DNA from: DATBLY01 sp963705545
GTDB lineage: Bacteria > Actinomycetota > UBA4738 > HRBIN12
Assembly (NCBI GenBank): GCA_963705545.1
Contig: CAVPJX010000004.1
Location: forward strand, 248,001-312,000
Direction of reading: 5' to 3'
DNA length: 64,000 nucleotides
A program made the position numbers and the translations under genes. A model generated the notes under the pieces. That model searched no databases. It was given only the letters and a program-made list of their open reading frames with translations, and was not told the origin of the DNA. How positions within the stretch are numbered: the first letter of the stretch is position 1; each line of letters begins with the position of its first letter. Below are positions 35,360 to 44,065 of this stretch, in pieces.

Positions 35360-35406
35360 GTGCCGGACATCGAACCTGAACGCCCGATCAGGACCGGGGG
35401 ACCCGC

Positions 35407-37218
35407 GTGAGGATCGCGAGACGCGCCGTGGCCGCGATCGTCGCCACGGTCGTGGTGGCCACGATCGGCCTCGGCACCGCCGCGGGCCAGACGCCCAGCC
35501 CGAGCCCCGCTCCCCGGGTCACGTTCACGGTCGGCGTCACGGGCGATCTCAACTCGGCGAACCCCTTCCGCCAGCTCGATGCGACGGAGAGCTTCGTGGG
35601 CGGGCTGATGTACGACGGCCTCCTGCGCAGGGCGCAGACGGACTACACGCCCGAGGGCGAGCTCGCGGACCGATGGGACATGAGCGACGACGGGCTCACG
35701 TGGACGTTCCACCTCAGGGACGGGCTGACCTGGAGCGACGGCGTCCCGATCACGGCGCAGGACTTCGTGTGGACCGGGAACTTCATCCTCGAGCACGACA
35801 TCAGCTCGTGGAGCGACGGCTACCGCTTCACCGAGAGCATCGTCGCCGCCGACGACCAGACGATCGTCTGGAGGACGACGCGCCCGACCCTGATCCCCGG
35901 GCTCCCCGGCTACAACCTGATCCTGCCTGAGCACATCTGGGGTGGGTTCACGGAGAAGGAGCTGAAGAGCTTCAAGAACTTCCCCGACCCGGTCATCTCA
36001 GGATCCTTCAACCTCGTCGAGTGGAACCAAGGCGAGTACTTCTCGATGGATGCGAACCCGGACTACTGGGCTGGTGCACCGACGATCGACCGCCTGGTGT
36101 TCCGCGTCTACAACTCCAACGAGTCGGTGGTCCAGGCACTGCTGAAGGGGGCGATCGACCACACGGTCGTCCCGAGCGCTGCGCTGTTCGACGCGATCGA
36201 CGGTCAGCCCGACATCGGCACCTCGATCGTCGGCGCGGATTCGTTCTGGCAGATGTCGTTCAACGTCGTGGACGACGAGACCCTCCGCGAGCTCGAGTAC
36301 CCGGACGACGTGCATAGCACGGCGAACCCCGCGGTCCGAGATCCGGCGTTCCGTCGCGCGGTCGCCTGGGCGATCGACAAGCAGACGCTCGTGGATCGGG
36401 TGACGCGCGGCTACGCGACGCCCGGGGTCACGCCGGTCGTCCCGTTGTTCGGCTGGAACTGGGAGCCGCCGCCCGATCAGGCGATCGGGTTCGACCCGGA
36501 GGAGGCCAAGCGGCTGCTGGACGACGCAGGGTACCTCGACACCGACGGCGACGGGATCCGCGAGAACCCTGGTGGCGGGGAGGACATCGAGCTTCGCCTC
36601 TACACGGAGTCGAGCGACTCCGATGGGGTCAAGGCCGCGCCGTTCATCGCCGGATGGCTGAGGGAGGTCGGGATCGACAGCTCGCTCCGCTCGATGACCG
36701 ACACCAAGCTGTACGACCTCTGGTACAGCTTCGACTGGGACCTGATCATCTACTCCTGGGGTGTGACTCCAGATCCGGACTTCATCCTCTCGAGCTTCAC
36801 CACCGGCCAGTGCGGGTTCTGGAGCGACACGTGTTACTCGAACCCGGAGTACGACCGCCTGTATACGGAGCAACAGAGCACGCTGGATCCGAACGAACGG
36901 GAGCTGATCGTCGACGAGATGCAGCAGATGATCTACGGGGACGTTCCGGAGATCGTCCTGTGGTACGCGAACTGGTTCGAGGCGTGGCGATCGGATCGCT
37001 GGACCGGGTTCCTGCATTGGCCGGATCCGGACGGCGCCGTGTTCTGGGGCAACTACTACTCCGCGAGGTCGGTCCGTCCGGTGTCCGACGCCCCGGTCGT
37101 GACCCAGGCGGAGAGCGGTCCGGCCGCCTGGATGTGGCTCGTCGGGATGGGCCTCGTCGCAGCGGCGATCCTCCTCGCCGCCGCTCGTCGCCGGCGTCTC
37201 GATACGTACTACGCCTGA
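35407..37218 (+). CDS. Family 5 (peptide/opine-type) solute-binding protein with C-terminal membrane anchor
   Basis: 603 residues. A signal peptide (AVAAIVATVVVATIGLG) without a lipobox cysteine is followed by an SBP_bac_5 domain (TFHLRDGLTWSDGVPITAQDF). The C-terminus carries a membrane segment (WLVGMGLVAAAILLA) and a basic tail (RRRRLDTYYA), so the protein is tethered by its C-terminus instead of a lipid. GTG 35407 is preceded by GGGGGACCC. First gene of a five-gene transporter operon; the substrate is likely a peptide or similar, not determinable here. Confidence 0.93.
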   Translation: MRIARRAVAAIVATVVVATIGLGTAAGQTPSPSPAPRVTFTVGVTGDLNSANPFRQLDATESFVGGLMYDGLLRRAQTDYTPEGELADRWDMSDDGLTWTFHLRDGLTWSDGVPITAQDFVWTGNFILEHDISSWSDGYRFTESIVAADDQTIVWRTTRPTLIPGLPGYNLILPEHIWGGFTEKELKSFKNFPDPVISGSFNLVEWNQGEYFSMDANPDYWAGAPTIDRLVFRVYNSNESVVQALLKGAIDHTVVPSAALFDAIDGQPDIGTSIVGADSFWQMSFNVVDDETLRELEYPDDVHSTANPAVRDPAFRRAVAWAIDKQTLVDRVTRGYATPGVTPVVPLFGWNWEPPPDQAIGFDPEEAKRLLDDAGYLDTDGDGIRENPGGGEDIELRLYTESSDSDGVKAAPFIAGWLREVGIDSSLRSMTDTKLYDLWYSFDWDLIIYSWGVTPDPDFILSSFTTGQCGFWSDTCYSNPEYDRLYTEQQSTLDPNERELIVDEMQQMIYGDVPEIVLWYANWFEAWRSDRWTGFLHWPDPDGAVFWGNYYSARSVRPVSDAPVVTQAESGPAAWMWLVGMGLVAAAILLAAARRRRLDTYYA

Positions 37219-37229
37219 CGGGAGGGGGG

Positions 37230-38210
37230 ATGGGGGAGTGGCGGTACGTCGCGCGGAAGGTCCTCCAGGCGCTCTTCACGCTGGTGTTCGTCCTGATCTT
37301 CAACTTCTTCCTCTTCCGCATCATGCCCGGGGATCCGGTCCGCTTGCTGACGAAGCAGAAGGGGATCGAGCTCTCGAAGGAAGCGCAGGCCGCGTTGGCC
37401 AAGGACCTGGGGCTGGATAAGGCCCTCCCCGCGCAGTTCGTCGACTACGTGGGCGACCTCGCCCGGGGTGACCTCGGCCTGACCTTCATCTACCAAGGCG
37501 AGAGCGTGATGGACGTCTTCCTCCGCTTCCTCTGGCCGACGGTCCTGCTCGTCGGCACCGCCACGGTCCTGATGATGGTGATCGGCCTCTACATGGGGAT
37601 CCGCGGAGGGTGGGAACGCGGGAGCCGCTTCGACACGAGCTCGATGGGCGTGTCGTTGCTCTTCTACTCGATGCCCGACTTCTGGCTGGCGATGATGCTG
37701 CTGATCGTCTTCTCGACGGCGCTCGGCTGGTTCCCGTCGGGCGGCTACTCCACCCCGAACGCCGACCTCACCGGGATCGATCACATCGTCGACGTCACGA
37801 ACCACATGGTGCTGCCGGTGGTGACGCTCGTGATCGCGTACGTCGGCGAGTACTACCTGGTGATGCGCTCGTCGCTCCTCGACGTGATGGGTGAGGACTA
37901 CATCACCACCGTGCGCGCGAAGGGGATCCGGGAGGGCCGGGTCCTGTGGGGACACGCCGTGCGTAACGCGATGCTCCCCACGATCTCGGTGATCGCGCTC
38001 TCGATCGGTTCCATCATCGGCGGCGCGATCGTCGTGGAGGTCGTCTTCTCCTACCCGGGCCTCGGTCTGCTCACGTTCCAGGCGCTCGACGCGCAGGATT
38101 TCTTGCTGCTCCAGGGCCTGTTCCTGTTCTTCACGCTGGCGGTGCTCGTGTCGAACCTGGCCGCCGACCTGCTGTACGGCTACTTCGACCCGCGGGTGCG
38201 TGAGGCCTGA
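37230..38210 (+). CDS. Peptide-type ABC transporter permease (DppB/OppB family)
   Basis: 326 residues, about six membrane segments. The start (LQALFTLVFVLIFNFFLFRIMPGDP) is the standard DppB N-terminus, and the EAA loop is visible (DYITTVRAKGIREGRVLWGHAVRNAMLP). GGAGGGGGG precedes the ATG. It pairs with the next permease to form the channel. The gene overlaps its neighbour by one base (TGATG). Confidence 0.96.
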   Translation: MGEWRYVARKVLQALFTLVFVLIFNFFLFRIMPGDPVRLLTKQKGIELSKEAQAALAKDLGLDKALPAQFVDYVGDLARGDLGLTFIYQGESVMDVFLRFLWPTVLLVGTATVLMMVIGLYMGIRGGWERGSRFDTSSMGVSLLFYSMPDFWLAMMLLIVFSTALGWFPSGGYSTPNADLTGIDHIVDVTNHMVLPVVTLVIAYVGEYYLVMRSSLLDVMGEDYITTVRAKGIREGRVLWGHAVRNAMLPTISVIALSIGSIIGGAIVVEVVFSYPGLGLLTFQALDAQDFLLLQGLFLFFTLAVLVSNLAADLLYGYFDPRVREA

Positions 38211-39148
38211 TGGCGACCGTCGCGGGTCCCGTTCCCGGCGACGCGGAGCCGCGCGCGCCGCGTGACCCGAAGGCCGTCACTCGGGCCCGCCGCCGGCTCG
38301 CGCGCTCGCGCTTCTGGGCCACGTATCGACGCAGCACGATGGGGATCGTCGGGCTCGCGATCCTGCTGCTCTTCGTCGGGATGGCGCTGTTCGCGCCGTG
38401 GCTCGCGGACCGGAGCGGGCTCGACGTCACGCAGGTGCAAGGACCGATCCTCGCGCCGCCCTCCTGGCAGTATCCGCTCGGCACCGACGACACCGGCCGG
38501 TCGGTGCTGACGCTCGTGATCTGGGGGTCGCGGATCTCGCTGATGGTCGGTCTCTTCGCCGCCGTCGTGTCGATGTCCGTCGGCGCCGTGATCGGCATCA
38601 TGGCCGGCTATCGAGGCGGATCGTGGGACAGCTTCCTGATGCGGTTCACGGACTGGTTCCTCGTGCTGCCGTTCCTCCCGCTCGCCGTGATCCTCGCGGG
38701 GGTCCTCGGACAGTCGACGTTCGTGATCGTGATGGTGATCGGCCTGACGTCGTGGCCGTGGACCGCCCGTCTCGTCCGTAGCCAGACGCTCTCGATCCGC
38801 GAACGGCCCTACATCGAGCGTGCCCGCGGGCTGGGCGCCCGCGATCGGCACCTCGTCCGCAAGCACGTGCTGCCGAACGTCTTGCCGGTGATCTTCGCGC
38901 AGACGATCCTGACGATCGCGGTGATGATCCTCGCCGAGTCGACGCTCTCGTTCATCGGCCTCGGCGATCCGAACCGTCCGTCGTGGGGGGCGGTCCTCGA
39001 GAACGCGTTCGAGGCCGGCGCGCCGACCCTCGGGGCCTGGTGGTGGATCGGCGCGCCGGGCGTCTGCATCGTGCTCGTCGTCCTCGCGTTCACGATGTGC
39101 GGCAACGCGATCGAGGAGATCGTGAACCCGAGGCTGCGCGCGCGATGA
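38210..39148 (+). CDS. Peptide-type ABC transporter permease (DppC/OppC family)
   Basis: 312 residues. A cytosolic N-terminus of about 40 residues is followed by the OppC N-terminal segment (STMGIVGLAILLLFVGMALFA), a YPLGTDDTGRSVLTLVIWG periplasmic entry and the EAA loop (PYIERARGLGARDRHLVRKHVLPN). The start overlaps the previous stop by one base and the end overlaps the next ATG (ATGA), showing tight translational coupling. Confidence 0.96.
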   Translation: MATVAGPVPGDAEPRAPRDPKAVTRARRRLARSRFWATYRRSTMGIVGLAILLLFVGMALFAPWLADRSGLDVTQVQGPILAPPSWQYPLGTDDTGRSVLTLVIWGSRISLMVGLFAAVVSMSVGAVIGIMAGYRGGSWDSFLMRFTDWFLVLPFLPLAVILAGVLGQSTFVIVMVIGLTSWPWTARLVRSQTLSIRERPYIERARGLGARDRHLVRKHVLPNVLPVIFAQTILTIAVMILAESTLSFIGLGDPNRPSWGAVLENAFEAGAPTLGAWWWIGAPGVCIVLVVLAFTMCGNAIEEIVNPRLRAR

Positions 39149-40131
39149 GCCTCCTCGAGGTCCGCGATCTGACGATCGAGTACGAGACGCGCGAAGGCTC
39201 GGTGCCCGCGGTCCGCGGCGTCGACCTCACGATCGAGCGCGGCCAGGTCCTCGGCCTCGCCGGCGAGTCGGGGTGCGGGAAGTCGACGATCGGCCTGGGA
39301 CTACTGCGGCTCCTGCCGCGGGGGACACGCATGACGGGCCGGGTCTCGCTCAACGGGGAGGACGTCCTCGCGATGGAGCCGAACCAGCTGGGCACGGTCC
39401 GCTGGACCCAGGGCTCGATCGTCTTCCAGGGGGCGCAGCATGCCCTCGACCCCGTGATCCGGATCGGCGACCAGATCGCGGAGCCGATCCTCGCCCACGG
39501 CCCGTCGACCCGCCGCGACGCGCTGAGGCAGGCCGGCGACCTCCTGGAGCAGGTCGGGCTACCGTCGAGGCGCTCGCGGGACTTCCCGCACGAGTTCTCG
39601 GGTGGCCAGAAGCAGCGCGTGATGATCGCGATGGCCCTCGCGTGCCAGCCGGACCTCGTGATCGCGGACGAGCCCACGACCGCGCTCGACGTGATGGTGC
39701 AGGCGCAGGTCCTGCAGCTGCTCCGACAGTTGCAGGACGAGCTGGGGCTCTCGATGCTGTTCATCACGCACGACCTGTCGGTGCTCGCCGAGGTGAGCGA
39801 TCGGCTCGCCGTGATGTACGCGGGGCGGATCGTGGAAACGGGCGGCGCCGACGAGGTGTTCGCCGAGCCGAAGCACCCGTACACGATGGCGCTCGCGAGT
39901 GCCTTCCCGAAGATCGGCGACGAGAGCTACATCCAGTCGCCGACCGGCCTTCCCGGCGATCCCCCCGATCCCCGTGAGCTGCCGACCGGATGCACCTTCC
40001 ACCCGCGATGCCCGGCGGTCTTCGATCGCTGCGCAGAGGTCGATCCTCCCTTGCTGCCGACGGGCGAACACCGGCACGCGGCGTGCCTGCTGGCCGACCC
40101 GATGACCGCCCGGGAGGAGGCTGTGACGTGA
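39145..40131 (+). CDS. Peptide-type ABC transporter ATPase (DppD/OppD family)
   Basis: 328 residues. Walker A GESGCGKST, Q-loop (GSIVFQGAQHALDP), signature FSGGQKQRV and Walker B DLVIADEPTTALD are all intact. The C-terminal oligopeptide-transporter domain keeps its cysteine set (GCTFHPRCP, RCAEVDPP, HAACLLA), which in related ATPases can carry an iron-sulfur cluster. It forms the ATPase heterodimer with the next gene. Confidence 0.96.
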   Translation: MSLLEVRDLTIEYETREGSVPAVRGVDLTIERGQVLGLAGESGCGKSTIGLGLLRLLPRGTRMTGRVSLNGEDVLAMEPNQLGTVRWTQGSIVFQGAQHALDPVIRIGDQIAEPILAHGPSTRRDALRQAGDLLEQVGLPSRRSRDFPHEFSGGQKQRVMIAMALACQPDLVIADEPTTALDVMVQAQVLQLLRQLQDELGLSMLFITHDLSVLAEVSDRLAVMYAGRIVETGGADEVFAEPKHPYTMALASAFPKIGDESYIQSPTGLPGDPPDPRELPTGCTFHPRCPAVFDRCAEVDPPLLPTGEHRHAACLLADPMTAREEAVT

Positions 40132-41171
40132 CGCAGGCCGGACCGGTCGCGCCGGCCGGCGCCCATGTCTCCGGCGAGCCGCTGCTCGTCGTGCGGGACC
40201 TCCACGTCCGCTTCTCCGGACGCGCGACCTTGCTGGGTGGGAAGAAGGACCGGGTCGTCGCCCGGGCCGTGGACGGGGTGGACCTGGATCTCGCGGAGGG
40301 GGAGATCCTCGCGCTCGCGGGCGAATCCGGCTGCGGGAAGACCACGCTCGCGCGCTCGATCATGGGGTTCGTGACGCCGGATCAAGGGCAGATCGAGTTC
40401 GAGGGCGAACCCCTCGGTCGCGACCTGCGCGCCTACCGACGACGGGTGCAGATGGTCTACCAGGATCCGACCGGCGCGCTGAACCCGCGCCAGACGATCT
40501 ACGAGTCGGTCGCCGAGGGCCTGCGGATCCACAAGGTCGCGGGCGACGAGGAGGAGCTGGTCGCGCGCGCGCTCTCGCGCGCGGGCCTGCGCCCGCCCGA
40601 ACGCTTCTTCCTGCGGTTCCCCCATGAGCTGTCGGGTGGGCAGCGGCAGCGCGTCGTGATCGCGGGCGCGCTCGTGCTGGAGCCGCGCGTGATCGTGGCG
40701 GACGAGCCGGTCTCCAACCTGGACGCATCGGTCCGGGGTGAGATCCTCCGGCTCCTGCTGAAGCTCCGCGCGGAGTCGAGCATCTCGATCCTGATCGTCA
40801 CGCACGACCTCGGTCTGGCGTGGACGATCGCGGACCGGGTGGCGGTGATGTACCTGGGAAGGATCGTGGAGGTCGGACCGACGCGGAGCGTCCTGACGGC
40901 GCCGCGCCATCCGTATACCCGGGCGCTCCTCGACGTCGTGCCCGAGTCGGGGGCGCTGGATCGTCGGCTGCTGACGGGCGAGCCGCCCGATCCCACGCGG
41001 ATCCCGTCGGGATGCCGCTTCCACCAGCGATGTCCGGCGCTCGCATCGGGGGCCGCGGCGGCGGCGGGGGTGGAGACCGCCTGCCGGGACGACGATCCGC
41101 GGCTGATCGAGCTCGCCGAGTCGCACGCCGCCGCCTGTCACCTCGCGGCCGTCGAGCGGCCGCTAGGATAG
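40128..41171 (+). CDS. Peptide-type ABC transporter ATPase (DppF/OppF family)
   Basis: 347 residues from a GTG that overlaps the previous stop (GTGA). Walker A GESGCGKTT, signature LSGGQRQRV and Walker B VIVADEPVSNLD are intact; the N-terminal extension (about 15 residues) is not conserved. The C-terminal cysteine cluster is present (GCRFHQRCP, ETACRDDD, AAACHLA). Last gene of the transporter operon; the promoter of nuoD overlaps its stop codon. Confidence 0.96.
   Translation: MTQAGPVAPAGAHVSGEPLLVVRDLHVRFSGRATLLGGKKDRVVARAVDGVDLDLAEGEILALAGESGCGKTTLARSIMGFVTPDQGQIEFEGEPLGRDLRAYRRRVQMVYQDPTGALNPRQTIYESVAEGLRIHKVAGDEEELVARALSRAGLRPPERFFLRFPHELSGGQRQRVVIAGALVLEPRVIVADEPVSNLDASVRGEILRLLLKLRAESSISILIVTHDLGLAWTIADRVAVMYLGRIVEVGPTRSVLTAPRHPYTRALLDVVPESGALDRRLLTGEPPDPTRIPSGCRFHQRCPALASGAAAAAGVETACRDDDPRLIELAESHAAACHLAAVERPLG
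41164..41169 (+). promoter_or_regulatory. -10 element for leaderless nuoD
   Basis: TAGGAT ends 7 bases before the nuoD ATG and overlaps the last codons of the upstream ATPase gene. It implies nuoD can be transcribed separately from the transporter. Confidence 0.55.
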
Positions 41172-41176
41172 GCGCG

Positions 41177-42370
41177 ATGGTCGACACCGAGGAACGGCCC
41201 GCGTTCCGCAGCTCCCCGATCTCGTCGATGATCCGCGGCGGGGGGCTCGACGTGGAGGTGGTGCCGGCCGGCGGTCTGCAGACCGAGGAGATGATCCTCA
41301 ACATCGGGCCGCAGCACCCGTCCACCCACGGCGTCCTGCGTGTCGTGCTCGAGCTCGACGGCGAGGTGATCACCCGCGCCGAGCCGGTGATCGGCTACAT
41401 GCATCGCGCGGCCGAGAAGCTCGCCGAGTATCGCGACGCGCGCCAGGTGTTGGTCCTGATGAACCGACACGACTGGATCAGCGCGTTCAACAACGAGCTG
41501 GGCTGGGTGATCGCCGTCGAGCGGCTCGCCGGCATCGAGGTTCCCGAACGCGCGCAGTGGATCCGCACGATGTTCGCGGAGTGGAACCGGATCCTGAACC
41601 ACCTGATGTTCAGCGGCTCGTACCCGCTCGAGCTCGGGGCGATGACGCCCATCTTCTACGCGTTCCGCGAGCGGGAGGTGATCCAGGATCTGATGGAGTC
41701 CGCCACCGGCGCCCGGATGCACCACTCCTACTGTCGCGTCGGCGGCCTGAAGGACGACCTGCCGCGCGGGTTCCTGAAGCGTTCGGCCGAGGTCCTCGCG
41801 ATCACGCGCAAGCGCATCCAGGAATACGAGACCCTGATCATGGGGAACGAGATCGTCTTCGCTCGTACGCGCAACGTCGGCGTGCTTCCTCCGGATATCG
41901 CGATCGCGTACGGGTGCTCGGGGCCCGTGCTGCAGGCGAGCGGCGTCGCGATGGATCCCCGCAAGGACGAGCCGTACGAGAAGTACGGCGAGGTCGAGTT
42001 CGAGGTTCCGGTCGCGACGGGCGGCGACTGCTACGACCGCCTGTGGGTGCTGATCGAGCGGATGAAGCAGTCGTGCGACATCATCGAGCAGTGCATGGAC
42101 AGGCTGCCCCCGGGTCCGTACATCGCCGGCAAGCTGCCGAAGACGATGAAGCTCGACGGCGAGGTGTACGTGCGCACCGAGAACCCGCTCGGCCTGATGG
42201 GCTACTACCTCGTCGGCAACGGCAAGGAACAGCCGTACCGCCTGAAGATGCGGACCGCGTCCTTCTCGAACGTGAGCGTGATCCCCGCGATGCTGCCGGG
42301 CGCGCTGGTTCCTGACCTGGTCGCGATCCTGGGTTCGGTCTTCTTCGTCGTCGGCGACGTCGATCGATAG
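41177..42370 (+). CDS. nuoD: NADH-quinone oxidoreductase subunit D (isolated gene)
   Basis: 397 residues. It is the 49-kDa subunit of complex I: NIGPQHPSTHGVLRVVLEL (residues 42-60) and ATGARMHHSYCRVGGLK are conserved quinone-site elements. No other nuo gene is near, unlike the usual nuoA-N operon, so this is an orphan or a second copy. The start at 41177 is supported by the leaderless -10. Arg55 in HGVLR corresponds to the arginine that is dimethylated in mitochondrial NDUFS2, and the convergent next gene belongs to the family of the responsible methyltransferase. Confidence 0.94.
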   Translation: MVDTEERPAFRSSPISSMIRGGGLDVEVVPAGGLQTEEMILNIGPQHPSTHGVLRVVLELDGEVITRAEPVIGYMHRAAEKLAEYRDARQVLVLMNRHDWISAFNNELGWVIAVERLAGIEVPERAQWIRTMFAEWNRILNHLMFSGSYPLELGAMTPIFYAFREREVIQDLMESATGARMHHSYCRVGGLKDDLPRGFLKRSAEVLAITRKRIQEYETLIMGNEIVFARTRNVGVLPPDIAIAYGCSGPVLQASGVAMDPRKDEPYEKYGEVEFEVPVATGGDCYDRLWVLIERMKQSCDIIEQCMDRLPPGPYIAGKLPKTMKLDGEVYVRTENPLGLMGYYLVGNGKEQPYRLKMRTASFSNVSVIPAMLPGALVPDLVAILGSVFFVVGDVDR

Positions 42371-42404
42371 CCGTCCGCGCGAGATCTCCTCGCAACGGTG
42401 TGAG

Positions 42405-43439
42405 TCAGGCGAGCTCGGTCCGTCCGAGCCACGCCGGACGTGGGAGACCCTCGGACGCGAGGACGAGCCAATGGAGCCGTCCGAGCGCGGCGGGGTCGAC
42501 CAGGAGCGACGCCGCGCTCCGCCCGCTCCACGCGCGCACCGCTTCGAGCCCTTCGCGCTCGTCCAGCAGCTGCCCCTGGCGCGTGAGCTCCTGGCGCGTC
42601 CACGCCTCGAAGCCGAGCGCCGCCAGCGCCTCGCGCTGCGAGATGGGGCCGAACGCCTGGAGGCCAAGGTCGTGCGCGGTCCGGGCCACGGCGCCGAAGT
42701 CGACGCCGACCGTGATGTCGGCTCCGCCGGGGTCGTCCAGCGGGTCCTCCACGAGGTGCTGGGCGCGGTAGCCGTGAACGTCGCCGCCCGTGGAACCCAC
42801 GTCTCCGTAGTCGATCAGGAGCGCGTAGCCGGGAGCGAGGACGTGGCGCAGCGAGCCGATGAAGGCGTCGATCCCGTCGGGCACGATCGTCTCGGCCCCC
42901 GGCACCGCGGGCTCGCCGTCCCACGGGACCTCCACCTCGACGAGGCGGTCGCCGTCGAGGCCCACGCGGATCTCACGGTCGCCACGGATCCGGCGGAACG
43001 GGAGGTTGTCGAGCAGCTCGTTCGCGAGGACGACCTGGGCCGGGTCGGTGAGCGTCGTCGCGATGCGAACCCCGTCGATCGTCGCGAGCATCTCGCGAGC
43101 GCCCGGGCTGATCTCGATGCCCGTATACGCGACCTCGAGGTCCGAGAGCTCCTCGCGGAGCTGGCGGGCGAGCGTCCCGTCGCCGGCGCCGACCTCGGCG
43201 ATGCGCAGCGGCGACGGCTCGCCGAGGTCCGCCGCCATCCCCCGGATCGCGCGGCCGACGAGCGTCCCGAACACGGGATGCACGTGCGGGCTCGTGACGA
43301 AGTCCCCTCGCGGGCCGACCGGCGGGCGGTCATAGAACCCTCCCGGTCCGTAGAGCGCCAGGGTCATGTACTCGCCGAACGGGATCGGCCCCCCCGAGCG
43401 GATCGCGGCGCGGATCGCGGCGGCGGGGTCCTCCGGCAT
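42405..43439 (-). CDS. MidA/NDUFAF7-family SAM-dependent methyltransferase
   Basis: 344 residues. The N-terminus (GGPIPFGEYMTLALYGPGGFY) and the SAM site (RIAEVGAGDGTLARQL) are diagnostic of the MidA/NDUFAF7 (COG1565) family, as are LANELLDNLPF and the DYGDVG strand. In mitochondria NDUFAF7 dimethylates an arginine of NDUFS2, the NuoD homologue, and is needed for complex I assembly. Here it sits tail to tail with nuoD with a 34-base gap, which fits the same role. CATACT ends 6 bases before the ATG at 43439. The longer frame upstream is antisense to the NUDIX gene. Confidence 0.92.
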   Translation of the reverse strand: MPEDPAAAIRAAIRSGGPIPFGEYMTLALYGPGGFYDRPPVGPRGDFVTSPHVHPVFGTLVGRAIRGMAADLGEPSPLRIAEVGAGDGTLARQLREELSDLEVAYTGIEISPGAREMLATIDGVRIATTLTDPAQVVLANELLDNLPFRRIRGDREIRVGLDGDRLVEVEVPWDGEPAVPGAETIVPDGIDAFIGSLRHVLAPGYALLIDYGDVGSTGGDVHGYRAQHLVEDPLDDPGGADITVGVDFGAVARTAHDLGLQAFGPISQREALAALGFEAWTRQELTRQGQLLDEREGLEAVRAWSGRSAASLLVDPAALGRLHWLVLASEGLPRPAWLGRTELA

Positions 43440-43475
43440 CCGAGCAGTATGCCGGGACCTGGGAGGATACGGTCC

Positions 43476-44063
43476 GTGGCGGAGCAGATCCGGCGTGCGG
43501 CCTCGTTGATCGCGGGGCGCGACGGTGAGGAGGGCTTGGAGCTGCTCGTGCTCGAGCGGAGCGCGGCGAGCCGGTTCCTCCCGGGCTACGTGGCGTTCCC
43601 GGGTGGCGCGGTGGACCCCGACGACGCCGCGCTCGCGGCCGCCTGGTGGGGCACGCCCGGGGAGGCCGGCCGGGCGTGCGCGGTGCGCGAGCTCGCCGAG
43701 GAGGCCGGCCTCGTGATGAGCGATCCGGCCGTCGATGGGCTCGTCGAGATCGCCCACTGGATCGCGCCCGAGCAGGTGCCGGTCCGCTTCGATGCCCGGT
43801 ACTACGCGGTGGCGATGCCGAGAGGGATCGAGCCGGTTCCCGACGGCGGCGAGACCGCGGCCGCGTGGTGGGAGTCGCCGACGGCGCTCCTCGAGGATTG
43901 GCGGGCGAAGGAACGCAAGCTGTTCTGGCCCACCTACTTCACGCTGATCCACCTGGCCGCTTGCGGATCCGTCGCCGAGCTGCTCGCGCTACGGATCGAG
44001 ACGCGCGAGCCCGACGACGAGGAGCTCGAACGGCTCCCCCGAGACGTCTTCTGGCAGGACTGA
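43476..44063 (+). CDS. NUDIX hydrolase
   Basis: 195 residues. FLPGYVAFPGGAVDPDD and ACAVRELAEEAGL form the NUDIX box (RELxEEAG), with the spacing and downstream WESPTALLEDWRAKERKLFWPT typical of the NUDT7/NUDT19-like branch, some of which act on CoA or related compounds. The GTG at 43476 has GGGAGG nine bases upstream; an in-frame ATG at 43449 is possible. The next gene follows after two bases, so the two are one unit. Confidence 0.9.
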   Translation: MAEQIRRAASLIAGRDGEEGLELLVLERSAASRFLPGYVAFPGGAVDPDDAALAAAWWGTPGEAGRACAVRELAEEAGLVMSDPAVDGLVEIAHWIAPEQVPVRFDARYYAVAMPRGIEPVPDGGETAAAWWESPTALLEDWRAKERKLFWPTYFTLIHLAACGSVAELLALRIETREPDDEELERLPRDVFWQD

Positions 44064-44065
44064 CC

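Noticed and set aside
41138..42667. 509-codon open frame on the minus strand opposite nuoD
   Set aside because: High GC leaves long antisense frames open. The nuoD frame has clear family motifs; this one is Arg/His/Asp-rich without any.
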